This document shows, piece by piece, positions 44,291 through 52,362 of a stretch of 62,291 bases of DNA (position 1 is the stretch's first letter; each line of letters starts with the position of its first letter). The notes beneath the pieces were generated by a model. It searched no databases. It was not told the origin of the DNA and was given only the letters and a program-made list of their open reading frames with translations. The translations under genes were made by a program, and so were the position numbers. The stretch spans positions 1 through 62,291 of the forward strand of contig JAIEDQ010000060.1 of NCBI GenBank assembly GCA_029067895.1. Reading direction: 5' to 3'. This stretch comes from Oscillospiraceae bacterium (GTDB taxonomy: Bacteria; Bacillota; Clostridia; Oscillospirales; Ruminococcaceae).

Positions 44291-45493
44291 ATGGGACTTA
44301 ATGACAAGCTTAAGAAAAAGAACACGTCAACGCTTTGTGAGGATATTAAGGCAAACTGCGAATGGGTAGTTACGGCTCTTAATTCGTCGGGCTATAAGGC
44401 GGACTATACACTTGAAAGCATGAAAGAAATTGACCGTTTTATTGACGAGCAGAGCGGAGAAAACGGCATAATTTCACGTAACAGAGGGGTAATTATTTTT
44501 TCATTGGGCTGCTACGTGGGTGAAACCGTTATCCGTCTTTGCGGCGGAAAGTGGCATACCGACGATAACGACCCGCAGGGCGAAATAAACGCTTCTGTCG
44601 AGCTTGATAACGGTACGGTCATTTTTCCTATGCAAAGGGTCATAAAAAGATACCAGAACGGCAGCGAGGACGGCATATACGCGTATGTTTACGCGCTTGC
44701 GCCGGATAAAACCGAAAATAAAACCGCAGCGCCTTCCGAGATTATCCATACAGCCTGTGAAATGATTGTTTCGATACTTGACTCGTCAGGCTACAAGATG
44801 GACTATTCCCTTGAAAGCATGAAAGAAATCGACCGTTTCTTTGACGAGCCAAGCGAAGAAAACGGCAAGTATATGAGCCAAATTCTGGTTTCTCTTTCCT
44901 GCTACGTGGGTGAAACCGTTAGCCGTCTTTACGGCGGAAAATGGAACATCGATGATAGCGACCCGAATGGCTATGTAAGCGCGACGGTTACGCTTGATAA
45001 CGGTACGGTCGTTTTTCCGATGCAGATAGTCTTAAACAGATTCCAGAACGGCAGCGGGAACAGCATATATGATCATGTCTGTGCGCTTTCGCAGGATAAA
45101 ACAGAAATTACAGCCCTGACGCCTTATAAGGATATTCACAAGGCGGCATTACTGGCGTTTGAAAGGTCGGGCTACAAGGTTGACCATTCCATTGAAAGTC
45201 TGAAAGAAATGGATCGGTTTATTGAAGAGCAAAGCGGAAGAGACGGCATGATCTCGCTTAACAGCGGTGCGATCCTGTTTTCTGTGGGCTGCTATATCGG
45301 CGCAGTTGTTACCCGACTTTACGGCGGTGAGTGGATCACTGACGATAACGACACGCTGAATGAAATGATCAGGCTTGATAACGGTACGGAAATTTTCTTA
45401 ATGCAGATAGTCTTAAACAGATACCGGAACGGCAGCGAGGACAGCATATATGATAAGGTTTGTGAGCTTTTACCCGATAAAACAAAATTGTAA
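44291..45493 (+). CDS. Protein made of three tandem copies of an uncharacterised ~125-aa domain
   Basis: 400 aa, not recognised by function. Three repeats, about residues 14-139, 146-268 and 276-400. Each runs SSGYK-DYSLES-KEIDRF, a middle FSLGCYVGETV-RL-GGKW, then DDNDP...DNGT-FPMQ-V--RYQNGSED-IY. Repeats 1 and 2 are closest in their first halves; repeat 3 has lost part of the DNDPQG loop. There is no signal or membrane segment. I know the single-domain form as a hypothetical protein in Firmicutes; here it is triplicated. It lies 21 bp after obgE and is co-transcribed, which may only be convenience. Confidence 0.7.
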   Translation: MGLNDKLKKKNTSTLCEDIKANCEWVVTALNSSGYKADYTLESMKEIDRFIDEQSGENGIISRNRGVIIFSLGCYVGETVIRLCGGKWHTDDNDPQGEINASVELDNGTVIFPMQRVIKRYQNGSEDGIYAYVYALAPDKTENKTAAPSEIIHTACEMIVSILDSSGYKMDYSLESMKEIDRFFDEPSEENGKYMSQILVSLSCYVGETVSRLYGGKWNIDDSDPNGYVSATVTLDNGTVVFPMQIVLNRFQNGSGNSIYDHVCALSQDKTEITALTPYKDIHKAALLAFERSGYKVDHSIESLKEMDRFIEEQSGRDGMISLNSGAILFSVGCYIGAVVTRLYGGEWITDDNDTLNEMIRLDNGTEIFLMQIVLNRYRNGSEDSIYDKVCELLPDKTKL

Positions 45494-45522
45494 AAATAAC
45501 CTATCTAAGGGGGCGTAAAAAC

Positions 45523-46065
45523 ATGGAACTTTGGGACGTTTACGACGAAAACCGCATTAAGACGGGACGCACTCTTGAGCGTGGAAAGCCTGAAGAAGTA
45601 CAAAAGGGCGAATACCGCATGGTCGTACACGTATGCATTTTCAACAGCAAGGGGGAAATGCTTATACAGCAGCGGCAGCCGTTCAAGCGCAGCTGGAGCG
45701 GCAAGTGGGACTTGACGGTCGGCGGCAGCGCGGTCAGCGGAGATACCAGCGTTTCCGCGGCTGTAAGGGAGACCTCTGAGGAAGTGGGCATACAGCTTGC
45801 TCCCGACGAGCTGCGGCGTGTGCTGACGATACAGACGGAACGCGTTTTCGACGATATTTACGTTGTACAAAAGGACGTGGACGAGACCGCTCTGAAATTG
45901 CAGTACGAAGAAGTCGCACAGGTGAAGTGGGCTTCCGCAGACGAGATAAAGGCTATGATTCGCGAAAAGGTATTTATCCCTTATCACGAGTCGCTTATAG
46001 ACTTGATTTTCTTTATTAGGAATCACGACGGCACGAGGACTGAACAGGACAAAACAGAGATATAA
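45523..46065 (+). CDS. Nudix hydrolase (Idi/YfcD-like)
   Basis: 180 aa. The Nudix box reads GGSAVSGDTSVSAAVRETSEEVGI: the REx2EExG core is intact, but the first Glu of the classic box is Asp. The N-terminal ELWDVYDENRIKTGRT matches the IPP-isomerase-like branch of Nudix proteins often called YfcD or YfhB. It would hydrolyse a nucleoside diphosphate derivative or act on an isoprenoid-like pyrophosphate. Substrate is not decidable. Within the obgE operon, behind AAGGGGGCG. Confidence 0.88.
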   Translation: MELWDVYDENRIKTGRTLERGKPEEVQKGEYRMVVHVCIFNSKGEMLIQQRQPFKRSWSGKWDLTVGGSAVSGDTSVSAAVRETSEEVGIQLAPDELRRVLTIQTERVFDDIYVVQKDVDETALKLQYEEVAQVKWASADEIKAMIREKVFIPYHESLIDLIFFIRNHDGTRTEQDKTEI

Positions 46066-46080
46066 GGTCTTCTGAAAGGA

Positions 46081-46476
46081 ATGGTCACAATAGATAAACA
46101 CGACGTAAACCAATACAGTCCGTTGACCCTTGCTTTTCTTGGGGACGCGGTCTACGAACGGCTTGTGCGTGAGCGGCTTGTGCTTACCGCAAATATGCCC
46201 GTCAAGAAGCTTCATTCCGAGGCGGTGGAGCGCGTCCGCGCGGCGTATCAGTCGCGGGCTGTGGACGTGATAATGCCGCTTCTCACCGAGGAGGAGGGAA
46301 CCGTTCTGAAACGGGGACGCAACGCGGTGGGCAACACCGTTCCGAAAAGCTCCAATCCCGTGGAGTACAGGCGTGCCACCGCTCTGGAGACCCTGTTCGG
46401 ATATTTGCAGCTTACGGAAAATTTTGAAAGAATGGTTGAATTATTCGATATAATATGGTATAATACGGAGTTGTGA
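46081..46476 (+). CDS. mrnC: Mini-ribonuclease III
   Basis: 131 aa, full length for MrnC: an RNase III catalytic domain with no double-stranded RNA-binding domain. The catalytic signature is LAFLGDAVYERLVRE, and the second acidic site is ATALETLFGYLQL. It matures 23S rRNA ends. The start region is odd: AAAGGA abuts the ATG with no spacer, so the real site may be the AAGG further upstream or translation may be coupled to the Nudix gene, which ends 15 bp before. Confidence 0.92.
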   Translation: MVTIDKHDVNQYSPLTLAFLGDAVYERLVRERLVLTANMPVKKLHSEAVERVRAAYQSRAVDVIMPLLTEEEGTVLKRGRNAVGNTVPKSSNPVEYRRATALETLFGYLQLTENFERMVELFDIIWYNTEL

Positions 46477-46507
46477 CCTTACTGCTCTGACGAAAGGACG
46501 GTTCTGC

Positions 46508-47170
46508 GTGAATTACGAGGGAGTTAACATGATAACCTGCGGCTTCGGGAACTGCTATGTTGTCCGCGGCAAGCGCGGGGATATCCTCATAGACACCTGC
46601 ACAAAGGAATACCGCAATGAGATCGAGACTTGGCTTCATAACTACGATATAAAGATGATCGTCCTTACCCACGGACACAACGACCATATCGGCAACGCGG
46701 CGTACTTCTCCAAGCTTTACGGCGCGGACATTGCCATGTGCGTTTACGACATGAAGCTTGCCCGCGACAACAGTTTACATAAGCTTTACAGCATAGGTGC
46801 GGTGGGAAAAATCCTTGCGGCGGCTTCTACGAAAACAATGAGGAAGTCCCGTGCGGAAAGCTTTGGGATAGACATTTTTCTTGACGACGGAATGACGCTG
46901 GGCGAAGACTTCGGCGCGGACTGCATTGCGGTAAAGCTTGACGGTCACACGAAAGGCTCTTTCGGGGTACTCTGCGGCGGCGACCTCTATGTGGGAGACG
47001 CGGCTATGAACTTTATCAGACCGTCTTTTCCGCTGATATGCGAAAGTCCCAAGGCGGCAAGAGCGTCGCTGAACAGGATACGAGAGCTTAAACCGAAAAG
47101 GATATTTTTCGGTCACGGAAAGCCGATCGAGTCGGGTACGGAGGAGTACCGCAAAATGTTTATCGGGTAG
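46508..47170 (+). CDS. MBL-fold metallo-hydrolase
   Basis: 220 aa. Metal site LTHGHNDHIGNAAYF (HxHxDH), DGHTKGSFGVL, GDAAMNF and the terminal FGHGKPI are all present, a complete hydrolase of the glyoxalase II-like group. Two starts are possible: the GTG at 46508 behind AAAGGA, or the ATG at 46529 behind GAGGGAG. Both have good spacing. It is in the obgE operon, 31 bp after mrnC. Not closely similar to the other MBL protein at 10692-11570 outside the metal site. Substrate unknown. Confidence 0.85.
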   Translation: MNYEGVNMITCGFGNCYVVRGKRGDILIDTCTKEYRNEIETWLHNYDIKMIVLTHGHNDHIGNAAYFSKLYGADIAMCVYDMKLARDNSLHKLYSIGAVGKILAAASTKTMRKSRAESFGIDIFLDDGMTLGEDFGADCIAVKLDGHTKGSFGVLCGGDLYVGDAAMNFIRPSFPLICESPKAARASLNRIRELKPKRIFFGHGKPIESGTEEYRKMFIG

Positions 47171-47223
47171 TCAAAGGACTGCTTTCATATATCTACACAA
47201 ATATAGTTAAGGAGAGAATTTTT

Positions 47224-47967
47224 ATGTCAGGACATTCCAAATGGAATAACATCAAAAGAAAGAAAGAAGCCACAGACGGCGCAAAAGCCAAGATCTTCAC
47301 CAAGATCGGACGCGAGATCACCGTCTGCGTTAAGGAGGGCGGCGCAGACCCAAACAACAATGCCAAGCTCCGCGACCTTATCGCAAAGGCTAAGGCGAAC
47401 AACGTCCCCAACGACAACATCGACCGCGTTATCAAAAAGGCTGCGGGCGGCGGAGACAAGACTAACTACGAAGCAAATATTTACGAGGGTTACGGTCCAA
47501 ACGGCGTTGCGGTAATCGTTGAAACTCTGACGGACAACAAAAACCGTACTGCGGGCGATATCCGTCACTACTTTGACAAGTTCGGCGGAAATCTGGGTAC
47601 TACGGGCTGCGTTTCGTTCATGTTCACAAGCAAGGGCATTATTGCCGCTGAGGCAAACGGCATGGACGAGGACAAGGTAATGGAGGACGTTTTCGATCTG
47701 GGCGCGTCCGACTTCTCCATGGAGGACGACATTATCGAGATCGAGACCGAACCGAGCGATTTTGCCGCGGTTCGTGACGGTCTTACCGAAAAGGGCTATA
47801 AGCTTATTTCGGCGGACATTGAGATGATACCGTCCACCTATACGGCGCTCACCGACGAGGAGTCAATCAAGAAGATGAATCTGCTTCTTGAACACCTTGA
47901 GGACAACGACGACGTGCAGAATGTGTATCACAACTGGGATATGCCCGACGAGGACGAAGAGGAATAA
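47224..47967 (+). CDS. yebC: YebC/PmpR-family protein
   Basis: 247 aa, full length. N-terminal MSGHSKWNNIKRKKEATDGAKAKIFTKIGREI is the family signature, followed by DNKNRTAGDIRHYFDKFGGNLG and the acidic C-terminal tail (WDMPDEDEEE). Members were named as transcription regulators; recent work on relatives shows a role in translation of difficult motifs such as polyproline. Last gene of the obgE operon, with a good terminator after it. Confidence 0.95.
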   Translation: MSGHSKWNNIKRKKEATDGAKAKIFTKIGREITVCVKEGGADPNNNAKLRDLIAKAKANNVPNDNIDRVIKKAAGGGDKTNYEANIYEGYGPNGVAVIVETLTDNKNRTAGDIRHYFDKFGGNLGTTGCVSFMFTSKGIIAAEANGMDEDKVMEDVFDLGASDFSMEDDIIEIETEPSDFAAVRDGLTEKGYKLISADIEMIPSTYTALTDEESIKKMNLLLEHLEDNDDVQNVYHNWDMPDEDEEE

Positions 47968-47979
47968 AGCTTTACGATC

Positions 47980-48012
47980 AATCCGTCTGCGGAGATTTTT
48001 CCGCGGACGGAT
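47980..48012 (+). terminator. Terminator of the obgE operon
   Basis: AATCCGTCTGCGGA pairs with TCCGCGGACGGATT (one mismatch), followed by TTTTATTTT. Confidence 0.85.
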
Positions 48013-48139
48013 TTTTATTTTACCAAATTATTTCTGCATTTACATTCCTGTGGAATTTGTATCGCCGCACTGTCATAAAATTTCAATGGTGGGTTAAACA
48101 ACATTTTATATTTTCCTTAAAATTTATACCCCGCAGATA

Positions 48140-48168
48140 TTGCAAAATCATGTCGAAAGTTGTATAAT
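48140..48168 (+). promoter_or_regulatory. Sigma-A promoter of the hydrogenase operon
   Basis: TTGCAA, 17 bases, TATAAT. It lies on the start of the track ORF and so moves the YbaK start to 48239. Confidence 0.8.
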
Positions 48169-48238
48169 GAAGATGTATAAACGGACTATGGATTACACAA
48201 ATGAAAGGAGAGCTTCCCGACGGAAGCATGATCTGAAA

Positions 48239-48724
48239 ATGTCAATCGAAAGAGTACGGAAATATTTTGAAGAAATAGGAATCGCTGACAAAATCATGGA
48301 GCTTCCCGAATCAAGCGCCACCGTGGAGCTTGCGGCTCAGGCACTTGGCTGTACTCCCGAAAGGATCGCAAAAACCATATCCTTTTACGGTGAGGACGGC
48401 GTTATACTTATTGTTGCCGCGGGCGACGCAAAAATCGACAACAAGCGCTTCAAGGAGCATTTCGGTCTGAAAGCGAAAATGCTTTCCTTTGAGGACGCGG
48501 AAAAGCTTATCGGTCATGCAGTGGGGGGTGTTTGTCCCTTTGCGGTAAATAACGGCGTAAAAATTTACCTTGATAAATCATTAAAACGCTTTGAGACGGT
48601 TTTCCCCGCCTGCGGAAGCTCAAACAGCGCGGCGGAATTTACCTGCGCAGAGCTGGAACAGTACGCAAAGCCCGTTGGCTGGGTGGACGTGTGCAAGGGC
48701 TGGCGCGACGAAGAAAAGGCGTAA
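48239..48724 (+). CDS. YbaK/ProX-type aminoacyl-tRNA deacylase
   Basis: 161 aa from the ATG at 48239 (MSIERVRKYFEE). YbaK/EbsC fold with the conserved Lys in RIAKTISF, the VAAGDAKIDNKRF core, and GHAVGGVCPFAVNNGVKIYLD. It hydrolyses mischarged tRNA, such as Cys- or Ala-tRNA(Pro). The distance from AAAGGAG to the ATG is 28 bases but contains a hairpin (GCTTCC-CGAC-GGAAGC), which would bring them to normal spacing. First gene of the hydrogenase operon by position, 57 bp before the next gene, but likely unrelated in function. Confidence 0.85.
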   Translation: MSIERVRKYFEEIGIADKIMELPESSATVELAAQALGCTPERIAKTISFYGEDGVILIVAAGDAKIDNKRFKEHFGLKAKMLSFEDAEKLIGHAVGGVCPFAVNNGVKIYLDKSLKRFETVFPACGSSNSAAEFTCAELEQYAKPVGWVDVCKGWRDEEKA

Positions 48725-48781
48725 TGCTTTTCCCGTGCGCATGAAGATTCAACCGTTTATTTGGAAAGGATTGGTAGATAT

Positions 48782-50203
48782 ATGATGTTCGATACCAGTG
48801 TGCAGGAGCTTAAATACAAAGTCCTGCGCGAGGTGGCAAGGCTTGCTTTCGAGGACAGGCTTGAAGAGGGACTGCTTGGCATTGCCGAAACGATAGTCCC
48901 CGGACCGCTGCCCACAATGCGCTGCTGTATCTACAAGGAGCGCGCTATCGTGAACGAGCGTGTAAAGTTTGCCATGAACAACGGCAAGACAAACAATGTT
49001 ATAGAAGTGCTTCCAATAGCCTGCGACGAGTGTCCCGTTGACGGCATTCAGGTCACACAGGCGTGCCGTGGCTGTATCGCACACCGCTGCATGAATGCGT
49101 GTCCCAAGGACGCAATTAAAATCGAAAACCACAAGGCGGTCATTGACAAATCCAAATGCGTTGAGTGCGGAAGATGTCTTGCGGCGTGTCCTTACTCGGC
49201 GATCGTCAAGAGCGAGCGTCCCTGCGTAAGAGCCTGCAAGCCGAAGGCTATCTCTATCGACGAGAACCGCTGCGCTAAGATAGACGACGAGAAATGCATT
49301 GCCTGCGGCGCTTGTGTTTATCAGTGTCCCTTCGGCGCAATAAGCGATAAATCCTATATTCTGGACACTATTGAAATGCTCAAAAATTCCGAGAACAACA
49401 CGAAATACAACGTCCATGCGGTGGTTGCCCCCTCTATTTCGGGACAGTTCTCCGTCCCCCTTGGAAAGGTTGTTTCGGGTCTGAAGCAGCTTGGCTTCAG
49501 AAGCGTTATGGAGGCGGCTCTCGGCGCGGACATGGTTGCGTTCAAGGAGGCTTCCGAGCTGGTGGAAAAGGGCTTCCTGACAAGCTCCTGCTGTCCGGCG
49601 TTTGTGAAGTACATAGAAACTCAGTTCCCCGATATGAAAGACAAGATATCCCATAACCTGTCGCCTATGGCGGAGATCGCCAGATACATGAAAACCCACG
49701 AGCCTAACTGCAAGATCGTATTTATAGGTCCCTGCACGGCGAAGAAAGCCGAGTGCAAAAAGGAAACGGTAAGTCCCTACATCGACAACGTTATAACCTT
49801 TGAGGAATTGCAGGCGCTGTTCGACGCGAGAGACATCGCTCTGGATGGTCTGGAATCCGAGCCTCTGGACAACGCTTCCTACTACGGAAGAATTTTTGCG
49901 CGCAGCGGAGGACTTTCCGACGCGGTTGCACAGGCGCTTAAAGAAATGGATATTACCGACGACGTTTTCAAGCTGAAAGCCGCGGTCTGCGACGGCATAG
50001 ACAATTGCAGGACCGCTCTGCTGAAAGCTCAGAAGGGCGTCGGAGGAGAGAACTTTATAGAGGGTATGGCTTGCATAGACGGCTGTATCGGCGGCGCGGC
50101 GTGTCTTACACACGGACCTAAAGACAAGCTTGCCGTTGACAAGTACGGAAAGGAGGCTGCCGAAAAGAGCATACGGGACGCTATCTTCGTTCTCGAACTC
50201 TAA
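48782..50203 (+). CDS. Ferredoxin-rich [FeFe]-hydrogenase (group B-like)
   Basis: 473 aa from the ATG at 48782. The first 85 residues carry CDECP; then come three ferredoxin-like clusters: CRGCIAHRCMNACP, CVECGRCLAACP and CIACGACVYQCP. The H-cluster domain starts near residue 215. H-cluster ligands: L1 SSCCPAF, L2 GPCTAKKAE, and L3 EGMACIDGCIGGAAC, with the proton-transfer Cys of L1 and the Met of L3 kept. It should be a working hydrogenase or H2-uptake partner using ferredoxin. It precedes the sensory hydrogenase in one operon, as in Ruminococcus albus, where such a pair has been studied. The cellular direction of catalysis is unknown. Confidence 0.88.
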   Translation: MMFDTSVQELKYKVLREVARLAFEDRLEEGLLGIAETIVPGPLPTMRCCIYKERAIVNERVKFAMNNGKTNNVIEVLPIACDECPVDGIQVTQACRGCIAHRCMNACPKDAIKIENHKAVIDKSKCVECGRCLAACPYSAIVKSERPCVRACKPKAISIDENRCAKIDDEKCIACGACVYQCPFGAISDKSYILDTIEMLKNSENNTKYNVHAVVAPSISGQFSVPLGKVVSGLKQLGFRSVMEAALGADMVAFKEASELVEKGFLTSSCCPAFVKYIETQFPDMKDKISHNLSPMAEIARYMKTHEPNCKIVFIGPCTAKKAECKKETVSPYIDNVITFEELQALFDARDIALDGLESEPLDNASYYGRIFARSGGLSDAVAQALKEMDITDDVFKLKAAVCDGIDNCRTALLKAQKGVGGENFIEGMACIDGCIGGAACLTHGPKDKLAVDKYGKEAAEKSIRDAIFVLEL

Positions 50204-50343
50204 CGGGGAGCCCCCGCTGGCTGAGTCACCCCCGCAGTCAGAAACAGGTTATTTTTACTTTACGGCTGCCCCCTCAAGGGGGCGGGTAGGTTTACGGCAT
50301 TTTTTGTGGACGGACAGCCGTCCCGAATGAATTTATACAAATT
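50204..50343. repeat. Intergenic palindromic repeat inside the hydrogenase operon
   Basis: A run of palindromes: GGGG-AG-CCCC, the imperfect CTGAGTCACCCCCGCAGTCAG, GCCCCCT-CA-AGGGGGC (50268-50283) and GGACGG-ACAG-CCGTCC (50308-50323). The translated repeat (GEPPLAESPPQSETG...) resembles a dispersed intergenic element common in gut Clostridia, as I recall. The middle hairpin has no T-run, so read-through is expected. Confidence 0.55.
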
Positions 50344-50366
50344 TTTTACGAATAGGGTGTTGAATT

Positions 50367-50615
50367 ATGAATGTGTATGTTTGCGTTGGAAGCTCCTGCC
50401 ACCTCAGAGGCTCGTACAAGATAATCGAGCTGATGAAAGAAAATATCGAGAAAAATCATCTTGAGGACAAGGTGAATCTGTCGGCAGCTTTCTGTCTGGG
50501 AAAATGTACCACAGGCGTTACCATTAAGGTTGACGACGAGGTGGTATGCGGAGTTTCTCCCGAAAACTTTTCGGAGATATTCGGCAAATACGTTATGGAA
50601 AAGGTACAGGCGTAA
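50367..50615 (+). CDS. Thioredoxin-like [2Fe-2S] ferredoxin
   Basis: 82 aa. Thioredoxin-like fold with the four cluster cysteines as CVGSSC (5-10) and CLGKC (44-48), the HndA/NuoE C-terminal type. It is an electron carrier between hydrogenase modules. It lies between the two hydrogenase genes, 64 bp before hydS, and is probably the partner of one of them. The start is ATG at 50367 with only a weak AGGGTG upstream. Confidence 0.9.
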   Translation: MNVYVCVGSSCHLRGSYKIIELMKENIEKNHLEDKVNLSAAFCLGKCTTGVTIKVDDEVVCGVSPENFSEIFGKYVMEKVQA

Positions 50616-50679
50616 GTCTCTGCAAAAACGGTGTGAAGCCGAATATTGAATTTTTATCAGTGAAAGGATATTGAACGGT

Positions 50680-52362
50680 ATGACGGGAAATGTTAATTAT
50701 CTCCAGTTAAAGACCTCGGATTGCAGGAACTGCTACAAGTGTATAAGGCACTGTCCTGTTAAGTCCATCAAGTTTTCGGGAAATCAGGCGCATATTCTTA
50801 TGAACGACTGTATCCTCTGCGGTACGTGCTATGTGGTCTGTCCCCAGAACGCAAAGCAGATCAAGAACGACGTTGACACGGTAAAAAGCGCTATCGCGGA
50901 CGGCAAAAAGGTCATCGCGAGCCTTGCGCCCTCCTTTGCCGCAAACTACGGCGTGGGAATTACCGCTATGTCAAACGCTCTGAAAAAACTGGGCTTCAAT
51001 TCCGCGGAGGAAACCTCTATCGGCGCGGAGATCGTTAAAAAGCAGTACGAGAAGATCCTCGCCGAGGGAACTTCCGACGTGCTTATTTCCTCCTGCTGCC
51101 ACACGGTAAACACGCTTATCCAGAAGTATTACCCCGACCAGATCGTACACCTTGCACGCGTTCTGTCCCCCATGCAGGCGCACTGCAAGCGTATCAAGGA
51201 AGAAAATCCCGACGCCTACACGGTGTTTATAGGTCCCTGCATTTCCAAAAAGGAAGAAGCGGACAAATACAGAAAACACGTTGACACAGTGCTTACATAC
51301 GATGAGCTTTCAAAATGGTTAAAGGACGCGGGCGTTGCGCTTGAAAACTGTCCCGACGAAAAGGAGCATAACCGCTCCGCCCTGTTCCCCACAACGGGAG
51401 GTATCGTCCGCTCAATGGATAAGGATAACCTGCCCTACAGCTTTATCACAGTTGACGGCATGGAAAACTGCATGAAAACTCTGGAGGACATCAGAAACGG
51501 CGATATCAAGGGCTGCTTTGTGGAAATGTCCGCCTGCACGGGAAGCTGTATAGGCGGTCCCGTAATGGAGAACGAAAAGCCCGAGCCTGTAAGGAATTTC
51601 CTTGCCATAGACAGGTACGCGGGCAAGAATGATACCGTTGAAAATATCCCCGAAGCTGAAGCGGTCAAAAAGGAATTTGCCGTTGAAGCGGGCTTCAAGG
51701 ATTACCCCAGCGAAGCTCAGATCAAGGATATACTCATGAAAATGGGCAAGACCACTCCCGAACATGAGCTTAACTGCGGAAGCTGCGGCTACAACACCTG
51801 CCGCGAAAAAGCCGTTGCAGTATATCAGGGCAAGGCGGACTTTACCATGTGTCTCCCCTACCTCAAGGAGAAAGCTGAGTCCTTCTCGGACAACATCATC
51901 AACAACACTCCCAACGGCATACTCGTTCTTAACGAGGACTTCGAGGTACAGCTTATCAACAAGGCTGCCTGCAATATGATGAACATTAAAAACCAGTCCG
52001 ACGTGTTGGGCTGTCCCGTTATAAGGATACTCAATCCTACCGAGTATATGAACGTTCTGGACAACAACCGCAACGTTTACGAAAAGAAAACCTACCTTGC
52101 GGAATACCAGCTCTATGTGGAGGAGACCATTATCTACGACAGGAACTACCACATAATTATGAGCATTATGCGCGATATCACAGAAGATGAAAACCGCCGC
52201 GTCAAAAAGGAAAACACCAATATGCAGGCGGTGGAGATCACTGACAAGGTTATCGACAAGCAGATGCGCGTAGTACAGGAAATTGCGTCCCTGCTGGGCG
52301 AGACAACTGCCGAGACCAAGATCGCGCTGACTAAGCTGAAGGAGACTCTTGCCGATGAATAA
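50680..52362 (+). CDS. hydS: Sensory [FeFe]-hydrogenase with PAS domain
   Basis: 560 aa from the ATG at 50680, behind GAAAGGA. Two ferredoxin clusters at the N-terminus (CRNCYKCIRHCP, CILCGTCYVVCP), then an H-cluster domain to about 320: L1 ISSCCHTVN, L2 GPCISKKEE, L3 EMSACTGSCIGG. The Pro after the L1 cysteines is His, and the L3 Met position is Ser, both unlike catalytic group A. A four-Cys cluster (CGSCGYNTC...C) and a PAS domain (IINNTPNGILVLNEDFEVQLINKAACNMM) follow, then a coiled coil. This is the group C layout thought to sense H2. It overlaps the phosphatase gene by 8 bp, its likely output partner. Confidence 0.92.
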   Translation: MTGNVNYLQLKTSDCRNCYKCIRHCPVKSIKFSGNQAHILMNDCILCGTCYVVCPQNAKQIKNDVDTVKSAIADGKKVIASLAPSFAANYGVGITAMSNALKKLGFNSAEETSIGAEIVKKQYEKILAEGTSDVLISSCCHTVNTLIQKYYPDQIVHLARVLSPMQAHCKRIKEENPDAYTVFIGPCISKKEEADKYRKHVDTVLTYDELSKWLKDAGVALENCPDEKEHNRSALFPTTGGIVRSMDKDNLPYSFITVDGMENCMKTLEDIRNGDIKGCFVEMSACTGSCIGGPVMENEKPEPVRNFLAIDRYAGKNDTVENIPEAEAVKKEFAVEAGFKDYPSEAQIKDILMKMGKTTPEHELNCGSCGYNTCREKAVAVYQGKADFTMCLPYLKEKAESFSDNIINNTPNGILVLNEDFEVQLINKAACNMMNIKNQSDVLGCPVIRILNPTEYMNVLDNNRNVYEKKTYLAEYQLYVEETIIYDRNYHIIMSIMRDITEDENRRVKKENTNMQAVEITDKVIDKQMRVVQEIASLLGETTAETKIALTKLKETLADE

